Assembly (NCBI GenBank): GCA_029570205.1
Contig: JAKQSI010000084.1
Coordinates: forward strand, 1 to 64,000
Reading direction: 5' to 3'
DNA: 64,000 nt
Origin: Candidatus Omnitrophota bacterium
GTDB lineage: Bacteria; Hinthialibacterota; Hinthialibacteria; Hinthialibacterales; JAKPRU01
Below the pieces are notes generated by a model that was not told where the DNA came from, made no database searches, and saw only the letters and a program-made list of their open reading frames with translations. Position 1 is the first letter of the stretch. Each line of letters begins with the position of its first letter. Position numbers and translations under genes: made by a program. Below, in pieces: positions 34,372 to 43,090 of the stretch.

Positions 34372-36744
34372 ATGGACTCCTGCCGTGAAAGAATATCCGT
34401 TCGTGGAATTGTTCAAGGTGTAGGATTCCGTCCGTTTGTGTCTCGGCTTGCGGAACAGCTCGATCTTACCGGGTGGGTGCGCAACACATCCGACGGTGTT
34501 TCTATTGAGGTTCAGGGTCCCGGAGATTCCGTCGAACAATTCGCATTGGAATTGGAGAGATCGGCCCCGCCGCAATCGCACATCATCGAGATTACACGGG
34601 AAGATATCGCGGCTATCGGGGGGGAAACAGCGTTCGAGATTCTCGCTTCTCCCGAACCATCCATCTGCAAGACCCTTATTTCCCCGGACCTTGCCACATG
34701 CGACGAATGCCTGGCGGAGTTGCGCGATCCATCCGACCGACGGTGGAGTTATCCGTTCATCAATTGCACCAATTGCGGGCCTCGATTCAGTATCATTCTT
34801 GATATTCCTTATGATCGTCCGTTCACGACCATGCGGACCTTTCAAATGTGTCCGAACTGCGAACGCGAATATCACGATCCAAGAGACCGGCGGTTCCATG
34901 CGCAGCCGAATGCGTGTCCGGTCTGCGGGCCGGGGATTTTTATGTTGCAGGTTGGAGCAAGGGAAACAGAGCCAATCGAGTCAACCCTCTCTGTATCTCC
35001 CCCAATCTTGGGGGAGAACTCTTTCTTGATCGCACCGCAATCCGTAATTGAAGAATCCGCGCAGCATCTGACTCAAGGCAAGGTCGTTGCGATCAAAGGG
35101 ATCGGTGGATTTCATCTGGCCTGCGATGCGACAAACCAACAGGCTGTGGAGCGACTCCGTCAGCGTAAGGGGCGAGGAAACAAGCCGTTGGCTTTGATGG
35201 TTCCCAATCTTCAATCCGCTGAGGAACTGGCTTTTATTTCTCCGAAAGAAAAGGAACATCTGCAATCGGTCCAGGCTCCCATTCTTCTGCTTCAACCCAG
35301 GATGGATGCGGAACTGCGGCGCTGGATTGCCCCCGATACGCCACGACTCGGTATCATGTTGCCGTATTCGCCGTTGCATCACCTGTTGTGCGGGACATTC
35401 GGACGCCCACTCGTGATGACCAGCGGGAATCTCTCGGAGGAGCCGCTGGCCTACGAGCCGGACGATGCGCTGGCGCGTCTGGGAAACATTGCGGATGTCT
35501 TTCTGCTGCATGATCGTCCGATTGCCCGGCCCTGCGATGATTCCGTCGGCGCGGTCTGGCGGAACCGGCTACGGCTTTTGCGACGGTCGCGTGGATTCGC
35601 TCCCCGGCCACTGGCTTTGCCGCAAGCAACGGGGCTGAAACCGTATCTCTGTGTCGGGGCAGACCTCAAGAATACGTTTTGCCTGGTTTCCCCGGATGGC
35701 CTGGCTTTTCCCAGCCAGCATATCGGCGATCTGGAGACACCCGAATCGCAGAATCACTTTCGGAATACACTGCGGGATTTGTGCAAATTATTGGACCTTC
35801 AGCCCGAAGCCGTCGTGACGGACCCTCATCCCGATTACCATTCTATGCGCCTTGCAGAAAGCATCTATCCGGGACTCCCCTCCTGCATGGTGCAGCATCA
35901 CGCGGCCCATTTTGCCGGTTGTCTTGCGGAAAACGGCCATGATGGACCCGCAATCGGCATTTCCTGGGATGGGACAGGATACGGTCTGGATGGGCGCTTA
36001 TGGGGCGGGGAATTCATTGTAGGAGATGCGGTGTTTCCCAGACGGGCTGCCACGTTCCGTGCCGTTCGATTACCCGGTGGCGAGCAGGCCATCCATCAAC
36101 CATGGAGAGTAGCTTACTCGATCCTCTGGGATTTGTTTGGAGAGACAGTCGAAGACAATCTCCCGCACACGATGAGAGAAATCCGGTACTCGTCGCGGCA
36201 TACGGTCGGACATCTTCTGAAGCGGGATCTGCATTCGCCCAAATGCACGAGTGTCGGGCGGTTGTTCGATGCGGTGGCATCCCTGGCAGGACTGCGTCAC
36301 ACGGTCACCTATGAGGCAGAGGCTGCCGTGGCCCTGGAGGAGCGCTGTGTGCGCCAATCCGGGAAAGCATACCCGTATGAAATTGTGGATTCGCTTGCGC
36401 CCTGGGAGATCGACACACGCCCGATGTTCCGTTCGCTGGTGCAGGATGTTGTTTCGGGAACGGATGTATCGGAGATCTCCGGACGATTCCATCTTACATT
36501 GGCATTGATTTGCGTGGAGATTTGTTGCAAGCTGCGAATAGAGACCGGATTGGATACCGTCGCCCTGTCGGGCGGTGTGTTTCAGAATCTCGTCCTGTTG
36601 GAGCAGGTTACCGCCGCGTTGGAAGACGAGGGATTTTCCGTGCTGACGCATTCGGAAATTCCTGCCAATGACGGCGGGATCGCTTTCGGACAGGCTGCCG
36701 CGGCGGCGGCGAGGTGGAAAGCATGTGCCTGGCAGTCCCCATGA
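34372..36744 (+). CDS. hypF: HypF, carbamoyltransferase for [NiFe] hydrogenase maturation
   Basis: The 790-residue enzyme uses carbamoyl phosphate to make the cyanide ligand of the [NiFe] centre, on HypE. Domains in order are: acylphosphatase (VRGIVQGVGFRPFV), zinc fingers (CDECLAEL, CTNCGPRFS, CPNCEREYHDPRDRRFH, CPVCGP), YrdC-like (KGIGGFHLACDATN, MTSGNLSEEPLAY) and the Kae1-like carbamoyl transferase (VQHHAAHFAGCLAENG, SWDGTGYGLDG). Between the last zinc finger and YrdC about 20 extra residues come from an inserted dispersed repeat (34977-35027). ATG 34360 is an alternative start. The stop overlaps hypC by 22 nt. Confidence 0.93.
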   Translation: MDSCRERISVRGIVQGVGFRPFVSRLAEQLDLTGWVRNTSDGVSIEVQGPGDSVEQFALELERSAPPQSHIIEITREDIAAIGGETAFEILASPEPSICKTLISPDLATCDECLAELRDPSDRRWSYPFINCTNCGPRFSIILDIPYDRPFTTMRTFQMCPNCEREYHDPRDRRFHAQPNACPVCGPGIFMLQVGARETEPIESTLSVSPPILGENSFLIAPQSVIEESAQHLTQGKVVAIKGIGGFHLACDATNQQAVERLRQRKGRGNKPLALMVPNLQSAEELAFISPKEKEHLQSVQAPILLLQPRMDAELRRWIAPDTPRLGIMLPYSPLHHLLCGTFGRPLVMTSGNLSEEPLAYEPDDALARLGNIADVFLLHDRPIARPCDDSVGAVWRNRLRLLRRSRGFAPRPLALPQATGLKPYLCVGADLKNTFCLVSPDGLAFPSQHIGDLETPESQNHFRNTLRDLCKLLDLQPEAVVTDPHPDYHSMRLAESIYPGLPSCMVQHHAAHFAGCLAENGHDGPAIGISWDGTGYGLDGRLWGGEFIVGDAVFPRRAATFRAVRLPGGEQAIHQPWRVAYSILWDLFGETVEDNLPHTMREIRYSSRHTVGHLLKRDLHSPKCTSVGRLFDAVASLAGLRHTVTYEAEAAVALEERCVRQSGKAYPYEIVDSLAPWEIDTRPMFRSLVQDVVSGTDVSEISGRFHLTLALICVEICCKLRIETGLDTVALSGGVFQNLVLLEQVTAALEDEGFSVLTHSEIPANDGGIAFGQAAAAAARWKACAWQSP
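34977..35027 (+). repeat. Palindromic repeat inserted in frame inside hypF
   Basis: The stretch matches the intergenic copy at 33247-33293: TCGAGTCAACCC, then TGTAT, then CCCCCAATCTTGGGGGAGAA. It keeps the hypF frame and encodes STLSVSPPILGENSFL, which falls in the linker between zinc fingers and the YrdC-like domain. Orientation is the same as the right intergenic copy. Confidence 0.75.
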
Positions 36745-36950
36745 AAGTTACTCAGATAGTCGGACCAAACTGTACCGCTGAAATGAGCGGGATCACGGCG
36801 CGTGTCCGTCTCGATCTTGTTCCCGATGTCCGGGTTGGGGATTATGTCATTGTCCACGCGGGCTATGCCATCCAGAGACTGGATGAACAAGAAGCGCTTG
36901 AGACGTTGAGCCTGCTGGATGAATTGTCCGCCCACGCCGCCGAGGAATAG
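36723..36950 (+). CDS. hypC: HypC/HupF hydrogenase maturation chaperone
   Basis: A 75-residue chaperone that shuttles the Fe(CN)2CO unit with HypD to the hydrogenase large subunit. The essential N-terminal MCLAVP motif gives the start at ATG 36723, although the frame opens nine nt earlier. The GDYVIVHAGYAIQRLDEQEALETL segment is typical. It overlaps the end of hypF and precedes hypD by 25 nt. Confidence 0.96.
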   Translation: MCLAVPMKVTQIVGPNCTAEMSGITARVRLDLVPDVRVGDYVIVHAGYAIQRLDEQEALETLSLLDELSAHAAEE

Positions 36951-36975
36951 CCTCTGCATTGTTTCCCAATGGAAT

Positions 36976-38079
36976 ATGACAAATCCCGATCCTTCCGATA
37001 TTTATTTCGATTCCTTTCGCGATCCTGACCGGGTCTGCCGGCTAGCCGCTTGTATTCGCCGCGAATTGGCGGGTCCCATCACGCTGATGGAGGTGTGCGG
37101 CACGCATACCATGTCGGTTCACCGGTTCGGGCTGCGGGATCTCCTGCCGACGGAGTTGAAACTGCTTTCGGGACCGGGCTGTCCGGTTTGCGTGACGCCG
37201 AATAACTATTATGAGCAGGTCCGTCTTCTTGCACAGAATCGCGATGTGGTTCTCTGCTCATTTGGGGATTTGCTTCGCGTGCCGGGGCGAGATGGCTCAT
37301 TGGAGGATTTGCGAGTAAACGGGGCGGATGTTCGGGTGGTTTATTCTCCCGCTCAAGCATTGGAATTCGCTTTGATGGATCCACTGAAGAAATTCGTATT
37401 TCTGGGGATCGGATTTGAAACCACCGCACCGCTTACCGCTGCGGTTATCGAGTCGGCTCAGAACGAATGTTGCGGAAACTTCTTTGTTCTTTCGGGTCAT
37501 AAAATCATGCCGCCGCCGATGCGGGCATTGGTTGAATCGGGCGAGGTTGCCATAGATGGATTTCTCTGTCCGGGACATGTCAGCGTCATCACCGGCGATG
37601 CCCCTTACCGATTCCTTGCCGAGGAGAAGGGAAAACCGTGTGTGATTGCCGGATTCGAGCCGGTGGATGTTTTGCAGGGGCTGCTTATGCTGATCCGTCA
37701 GCGCAATGAACGGCGTTCGGCGGTGGAGATTCAATACACCCGCGCTGTAAGACCGGAGGGGAATCCCAAGGCCCGCGAGTTGATGCAGCGGGTTTTCTGC
37801 GAGTCGGATGATGACTGGCGCGGATTGGGCCGTATTCCCTTAAGCGGACTGCGGATTCGAGAGGAATATGTCGCATACAATGCCGCGCAGCTGATTCCGC
37901 CGGTCGAGATTCCACCGGAAGATTTATCCGGTTGTATTTGCCACAAGATACTGAGAGGAATTGCCCTGCCGAATGAATGCGCGCTTTTCGGGGAGATCTG
38001 CGTTCCCGACCGTCCACGCGGCGCATGTATGGCCTCCCAGGAAGGAACCTGTTCCATCTATTACCGATATGGACGGTAG
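36976..38079 (+). CDS. hypD: HypD, Fe-S scaffold for Fe(CN)2CO cofactor assembly
   Basis: The 367-residue protein forms the complex with HypC on which the hydrogenase Fe(CN)2CO moiety is assembled. Motifs visible are MEVCGTHTMS, LLSGPGCPVCVTP (catalytic Cys pair), FLGIGFETTAP and GHVSVITG. The C-terminal cysteines CICHKILRG and GEICVPDRPRGACMAS fit the [4Fe-4S] site. ATG 36976 was chosen over upstream frame openings because it is the first in the right register after hypC. hypE, hypA, hypB and the hydrogenase are not in the window. Confidence 0.95.
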   Translation: MTNPDPSDIYFDSFRDPDRVCRLAACIRRELAGPITLMEVCGTHTMSVHRFGLRDLLPTELKLLSGPGCPVCVTPNNYYEQVRLLAQNRDVVLCSFGDLLRVPGRDGSLEDLRVNGADVRVVYSPAQALEFALMDPLKKFVFLGIGFETTAPLTAAVIESAQNECCGNFFVLSGHKIMPPPMRALVESGEVAIDGFLCPGHVSVITGDAPYRFLAEEKGKPCVIAGFEPVDVLQGLLMLIRQRNERRSAVEIQYTRAVRPEGNPKARELMQRVFCESDDDWRGLGRIPLSGLRIREEYVAYNAAQLIPPVEIPPEDLSGCICHKILRGIALPNECALFGEICVPDRPRGACMASQEGTCSIYYRYGR

Positions 38080-38131
38080 AGGATTGGGGTCTTCTCAACG
38101 AATTCAAATCTGAAATGTCTTAGAGAAAGGA

Positions 38132-38410
38132 TCAACTTGGTTGGTCATCTTTTGCCGGCGCGGACGACGTAATTCGATTCGGACGGTGATCGTTGAATAA
38201 GCCGATTTCCTTCATAATCTCGTCTGGGGTAGCCGGATGACACTCGCCGCGCTCGAATTCCTTGTTCGCCTCTTCGATTTCTTTTGCCGGTATTTTCCGA
38301 CGATGATCGATGACTCATCGGCTCAGAATGTCCAGTAAGACTTCCTGCTCCGGCAGACTCAGCTGATCCGCTGCGTCAACCAATTCTCTGAAAGGCAATA
38401 AGGAGAGCAT
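38132..38410 (-). pseudogene. Antitoxin-like gene broken by an in-frame TGA
   Basis: Translation from ATG 38408-38410 gives a 92-codon frame. It reads ELVDAADQLSLPEQEVLLDILSR, then TGA, then VIDHRRKIPAKEIEEANKEF and EFERGECHPATPDEIMKEI. This pattern (ADQLS..EQE..LDIL..RR...EEA..EF..G.C.P.TP.E.MKEI) recalls antitoxin-like proteins found beside RelE/ParE toxins. The TGA (38315-38317) stands where family members have Arg (CGA). No toxin gene is beside it. Nonsense mutation is the simplest explanation. Confidence 0.6.
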
Positions 38411-38452
38411 GATCGGTCTCCTTTCCTATATTGTTATCCTGCCATCGGAAAT

Positions 38453-39559
38453 CTACCGTAATCGGCTATATAGCCCCAGCAGAAAATCGCGATTGTCGGC
38501 GGTGATATATTTCAGTGTCCCGCCCATGCGGTTGAATGTTTTGCAGTAGCGCAGGTAATACGCGGGGTTATCCATGGGCGGTTCGCCCCGGCTCCAGTCC
38601 CACGGAGCAACCTGCAAATCCACAACTACCATCAAGTGATTTGTAATTTTGCTGCCCTTCTGCAAGTGGACGTTCTGGCTGATAGAAAGAGATTTCTCAA
38701 AAATCATGGGCGACATGACCGCAGACCCGATGGAGAGATACACACCGCCATCCAGTTGCTCGACACTGTGTGCATAGATGAGGAAATCCCTCACCGCGCA
38801 GCGGCCCAATGCGCCACCGTGGTTGTAAGGGCTGTTGTAGATAATGTCGTGCCCGATCATCGGATGGCCGGTGAACGGGACCTGGAGACAATACGCAGCC
38901 GCCTGGACTCCATACTGCTTGAACGGATGCGCGATGTTCATCCGGCCTTCCGGGATATCGAACTGCTGCATGGTCCATAGAAGGTCCGCGGCAGCCGCAA
39001 CGGTTTCCGAGATGGTCTCTGCCTTTGCCCCTTCCGCGATGATCTCCCGCAATTCGTTGACTGTGGGGAACTCAAGGCATTCCTCCTGCACCATCCGGCC
39101 CACCGATTCACCGTATCCCAACCCCCGGTATGCCCCGACAACAAAGGCCAGGTTCAAGTAGGTTCCTGTCTCGATCCAGTTTCCGAACTGGCCCCGGTCC
39201 ACATTCGCCCGAACATCCTCGCTGCTCTCTCCCTGGAACGAAAACTCCCAGTCGTGAATAATGCCTGCCCCATTTGTCGCCAGGTGGGTCACCCATTTCT
39301 CTTCCATCATGCGGATGAACAGCGGTCCGAGGCAGTTTTTGATGGAGTGCGCGCCGAAAACCAGCATCACGGGTTTCCCATTGGCCCGAGCCGTTTTGAC
39401 CCGTTCGGCCACTTCGTCCAACTGACGTTCCCCATCCCCGGGGAGGGGAGGTGGCGTGCTGTCAGGGTCGATGGCCATTTTGGCGATTTGTTGTTTATTT
39501 TTGCGTGCAGACAAGGGGAGAAATTTGACACGTCGGCGATCGAATTGCGGAAAAGGCAT
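38453..39559 (-). CDS. Deoxyhypusine synthase-like protein
   Basis: The 368-residue protein fits the bacterial deoxyhypusine synthase-like family (NAD-dependent transfer of the butylamine group of spermidine). It shows the glycine-rich GAHSIKNCLGPLFI, the highly typical THLATNGAGIIHDWE and the SSEDVRANVDRGQFGNWIETG helix. Bacterial members often act on small-molecule polyamines as homospermidine synthase rather than on eIF5A, which bacteria lack. AAGGAG lies about nine nt before the ATG. It is divergent from the FAD oxidoreductase gene. Confidence 0.72.
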   Translation of the reverse strand: MPFPQFDRRRVKFLPLSARKNKQQIAKMAIDPDSTPPPLPGDGERQLDEVAERVKTARANGKPVMLVFGAHSIKNCLGPLFIRMMEEKWVTHLATNGAGIIHDWEFSFQGESSEDVRANVDRGQFGNWIETGTYLNLAFVVGAYRGLGYGESVGRMVQEECLEFPTVNELREIIAEGAKAETISETVAAAADLLWTMQQFDIPEGRMNIAHPFKQYGVQAAAYCLQVPFTGHPMIGHDIIYNSPYNHGGALGRCAVRDFLIYAHSVEQLDGGVYLSIGSAVMSPMIFEKSLSISQNVHLQKGSKITNHLMVVVDLQVAPWDWSRGEPPMDNPAYYLRYCKTFNRMGGTLKYITADNRDFLLGLYSRLR

Positions 39560-39758
39560 TGTAAGCGCTCCTTGCAGGACATTGTTCCCGTCCGGATGCG
39601 GGATTTCTTGGAAGAAATCGTATCTGTGCCGTCCTGTTCGGAAAAGGGAGAAGCCGGATTCCGGCCGACAGATTGACCGGCGTGGATTGCACCGGACAGG
39701 AAGATGAGGTTAATGTCATAGGCGAGATTGACAAATCCGCGATCAATGAGGAAGGAAG

Positions 39759-41549
39759 ATGTGTCCTCTTCGGAAAGCCATACGCGAGATTCCAGTTGAA
39801 TGCGATTTCTGTGTCATCGGCGGCGGGATGGCCGGGATGATCGCGGCAATCGCCGCTGCCCGCGAGGGCACACAGGTGGTCCTGGTTCAGGACCGCCCGG
39901 TTCTGGGCGGAAATGCCTCCAGTGAAATTCGAATGCACGTGTTAGGGGCGGAGTGCAGCGGAAGGCGGAATGATGTGGACAGCCGCGAATCCGGCATCCT
40001 GGAGGAGATCCGGCTCACGTGCGCCGTCACCAATCCGCAGCGGTCTTTCCCGTACTGGGATTACATTCTCTACGATTTCTGTCAGCGAGAGAAGAACCTC
40101 CGGGTTTTCCTGAACACGCACCTGGAATCGGTGAAAGTGAAGAAGGGGCGAATCGAAGAGGTCGTGGCGATGAGGCCTTCCACCGAGGATGTCTTCTCTA
40201 TTCGTGCCACGCTTTTTGCCGATTGCAGCGGAGATGGACGCCTGGGCAAAGAAGCGGGTGCGGACTTCACGGTGGGCAGAGAAGCCAAATCGACCTACGG
40301 CGAATCATTGGGGCAGGAAAAGGCAGACCGAAAAACACAGGGCAGCTCGATTCTCTTTTTCACAAGAGAGTACGACCGTCCCATGCCGTTTGTGCCGCCA
40401 TCCTGGATTCGGACATACCCGCGATGCGAAGATCTGCCGCATCGTTCGCACAAGAGTTGGGAGTACGGTTACTGGTGGTGCGAATGGGGCGGGGAACTGG
40501 ACACGATCAAGGACGGCGAAACGATTCGGCATGAGTTGTACCGGATTGCCCTGGGTGTCTGGGACCATATCAAGAACCAGGTGGACCATGGGGCGGAACG
40601 CTGGGCGTTGGAATGGATCGGCGCAATTCCGGGCAAACGGGAAAGTAGACGTTTTCTTGGTCCTTATGTGTTGAACCAGAATGACTTGCAATCGGCGGTC
40701 GCATTCCCGGATGCTGTGTCGCATGGCGGATGGACCCTGGACGATCACCCACCGGCGGGGATCGACTCGCCGGACCCGGCGTGTAAACAGATCTGGCTGG
40801 ATCGCATGTATAGTATTCCCTTGCGATCTCTCTTTTCCAGGAATATCAAGAATCTATTCTTTGCAGGGCGGAATATCAGCGCGTCTCATGTAGCGTTTTG
40901 TTCTACAAGAGTAATGGGAACGTGCGCGGCGATGGGGCAGGCTGTCGGCATTGCCGCAGCCGTTTGCCTTAACAAGAAGTGCCTGCCGATGGAAGCCGCC
41001 GACCGCTATGTTCGCGAGATTCAGCAGAGACTTCTCTACCATGATCAGTTTATCCCCGGTGTCAAGAATGAAGATCCCAACGACCTGGCCCGGAATGCGC
41101 GCGTTACGGCATCCTCAGAGCAGGAAGGATATGCCGCCGGAAATGTTATTGATGGCATTGCCCGCATGACATACAACGGGAATCATGCCTGGCGTTCTCA
41201 GCCGGACGGCAAGGAAGCCTGGATCGAGTTGGATATTGGCCCGGATAAGCGATTTTCCGAGGTTCATATCACATTCGACACCGGTCTTCATCGGCCGTTG
41301 GCCCTATCGGGGAGCCAGTCATTCAACCGGAAATTTATCTGGGGAGTTCAGCCGGAGACCGTTCGGAATTTCCGGTTGGAGGCATTCGGTCCCGATGAAT
41401 GGCGTGTTGTAAAGGAAGTGCAGAATAACTACCAACGAAAAGTGGTATTGAAATTCGACCCGGTTGCCGCGTCTATGCTGCGGCTGACCTGCGAACCGCC
41501 GGATGAGACGCAGGGAGCTCGGATATACGAAATTCGCGTGTATGCATAA
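39759..41549 (+). CDS. FAD-dependent oxidoreductase with discoidin-like C-terminal domain
   Basis: A 596-residue flavoprotein of the FAD_oxidored type. The dinucleotide motif is CDFCVIGGGMAGMIAAIAAAREG near residue 20, followed by RPVLGGNASSEIRMHVLGAE, the family signature. The FAD-closing part is NLFFAGRNISASHVAF...GTCAAMGQAVG. From about residue 450 a beta-sandwich of the F5/8 type C (galactose-binding) kind follows (NVIDGIARMTYNGNHAWRSQPDGKEAWIELDIG). No signal peptide is visible. It probably oxidises a carbohydrate or other hydroxylated compound. The gene is 15 nt upstream of gltX. Confidence 0.85.
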   Translation: MCPLRKAIREIPVECDFCVIGGGMAGMIAAIAAAREGTQVVLVQDRPVLGGNASSEIRMHVLGAECSGRRNDVDSRESGILEEIRLTCAVTNPQRSFPYWDYILYDFCQREKNLRVFLNTHLESVKVKKGRIEEVVAMRPSTEDVFSIRATLFADCSGDGRLGKEAGADFTVGREAKSTYGESLGQEKADRKTQGSSILFFTREYDRPMPFVPPSWIRTYPRCEDLPHRSHKSWEYGYWWCEWGGELDTIKDGETIRHELYRIALGVWDHIKNQVDHGAERWALEWIGAIPGKRESRRFLGPYVLNQNDLQSAVAFPDAVSHGGWTLDDHPPAGIDSPDPACKQIWLDRMYSIPLRSLFSRNIKNLFFAGRNISASHVAFCSTRVMGTCAAMGQAVGIAAAVCLNKKCLPMEAADRYVREIQQRLLYHDQFIPGVKNEDPNDLARNARVTASSEQEGYAAGNVIDGIARMTYNGNHAWRSQPDGKEAWIELDIGPDKRFSEVHITFDTGLHRPLALSGSQSFNRKFIWGVQPETVRNFRLEAFGPDEWRVVKEVQNNYQRKVVLKFDPVAASMLRLTCEPPDETQGARIYEIRVYA

Positions 41550-41564
41550 TAGAAAGGACGATCC

Positions 41565-42986
41565 ATGAGTCAGGTTTGTGTTCGATTTGCCCCGAGTCCG
41601 TCGGGATTTCTCCATGTCGGGAATGTGCGGACTGCGCTGTTTAACTACTTGTTCGCCCGAAATCAGGGCGGTAGGTTTTTATTGCGCATTGAAGATACCG
41701 ACGAAGAGACCTCTACACCGGAGAACGAGCGGGTCATTTTGGAGACCCTGAACTGGCTCGGCCTGGAATGGGACGGTAACATGGCGCGGCAGAGCCGCCA
41801 TCGGGAGCGTCATTTAGCCGAAGCGAACCGCCTTCTGGCGGAAGGCCATGCGTATCGCTGCCGCTGCACACCGGAAGAGCTGGAACTCAAGCGTCATGCG
41901 GCGGAAGCGGCAGGCCGGAACCGCAAATACGACGGGACCTGTCGGGAAAAAAACTACCCGGATGACGGGACCCCGTTCTGTGTTCGTCTGAAATCCCCCC
42001 GCGAGGGCGAGACATCGTTTCATGACCTGATTAAAGGGGATATCTCCGTTCGCAATGCCGAGGTGGACGATATTATTATCGTGCGAACCAATAAAAGCCC
42101 GGTATACAATTTCGCAGTGGTAGTCGATGATCACGATATGGAGATTACGCATGTTATCCGTGGGGATGGGCATTTAACGAACACCATTCCGCAGATTCTT
42201 CTGTATCGGGCGCTTGGATATACAGTTCCGGAATGTGCGCATTTGCCTCTAGTGCTGGCTCCCGACCGTAAACCTCTGGCGAAACGTCGAGGAGCCAAGG
42301 CCGTTCTGGAATACAAACGGGAAGGCTACCTGCCGGATGCCGTGGTGAACTACATGGCGCGTCTGGGCTGGGGATACGGCGATCAGGAGTATTTCACCCG
42401 TCAGGAGTTGATCGAGAAGTTCTCGCTGGAGGGTGTGCAGGCGGCGCCCGCGGCGTTCGATCCCAAGAAATTCGATTGGCTGGCCGGTGAGCATATCCGG
42501 GCCTGTGACAACGAAAAACTATTTCGCTATTTTTCGGAGTACCTGCTGGAGTTCACATCTTATTCCGTCAACGAGTCTCTTTTTGCGCATCTGCCGGACT
42601 GGAGGAATTCCCTGATCGAGTCGGTCAAGGAACGCGCTCGGACCCTGAGTGAAATGCTCGACAAATGCCGATTCTGTTTGGTCGAAGAGGTCGAAATCGA
42701 GGAGAAGGCGGGAAAGAGATTTTTGACGGAGGCCATTCGAGAGCCGATTCGCGACGTGTTGAATTTCATCGCTTCATCGGCCGGCGAGCCGACGGAACAG
42801 GAATGGATGGATTGTTTAACGGCTATCATGGAAAAGTATCAGTTAAAGATGAAGGATATGGTTCAACCGATCCGTGTGGCGCTTACGGGCAGCACGGTCA
42901 GCCCGCCGATAGACCGGGTACTGATCCTGCTCGGTAAGGAGCGAGTTCGGCAGCGGTTGGAGGCAGCGATGGCGGGAATAAGGTAG
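41565..42986 (+). CDS. gltX: Glutamyl-tRNA synthetase
   Basis: The 473-residue class I synthetase that charges tRNA-Glu. The HIGH-type motif is PSGFLHVGNVRTALFNY, and the zinc-region and catalytic residues of GluRS are in place. The KMSKS-type loop reads KPLAKRRGA (Lys236 to Lys240), with Ala where Ser is usual in KLSKRHGA. Length fits bacterial GluRS. GAAAGGA precedes the ATG. It may be a discriminating or non-discriminating form; sequence does not tell which. Confidence 0.93.
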   Translation: MSQVCVRFAPSPSGFLHVGNVRTALFNYLFARNQGGRFLLRIEDTDEETSTPENERVILETLNWLGLEWDGNMARQSRHRERHLAEANRLLAEGHAYRCRCTPEELELKRHAAEAAGRNRKYDGTCREKNYPDDGTPFCVRLKSPREGETSFHDLIKGDISVRNAEVDDIIIVRTNKSPVYNFAVVVDDHDMEITHVIRGDGHLTNTIPQILLYRALGYTVPECAHLPLVLAPDRKPLAKRRGAKAVLEYKREGYLPDAVVNYMARLGWGYGDQEYFTRQELIEKFSLEGVQAAPAAFDPKKFDWLAGEHIRACDNEKLFRYFSEYLLEFTSYSVNESLFAHLPDWRNSLIESVKERARTLSEMLDKCRFCLVEEVEIEEKAGKRFLTEAIREPIRDVLNFIASSAGEPTEQEWMDCLTAIMEKYQLKMKDMVQPIRVALTGSTVSPPIDRVLILLGKERVRQRLEAAMAGIR

Positions 42987-42987
42987 T

Positions 42988-43004
42988 CCCGGCAGTGAGC
43001 CGGG
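42988..43004. repeat. Short GC-rich hairpin after gltX
   Basis: CCCGGC and GCCGGG form a 6-bp stem with a 5-nt loop immediately after the gltX stop. No T-run follows. It resembles the palindromes at 10790-10809 and may be one of the same class of intergenic repeats. Confidence 0.5.
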
Positions 43005-43090
43005 CCGCAGAGGGGATTGAGGCGACCCTGTCGTTGCGTCCTAACGAGCGGACAGGCAGAATCCCGTCACAAACGAATTCCCCGCATTTC

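Noticed and set aside
38132-38410. Genome-wide TGA recoding suggested by the in-frame TGA.
   Set aside because: Other genes in the window end at TGA at their expected C-termini (for example the M20 deacylase at 5401-5403), so TGA is a normal stop here.
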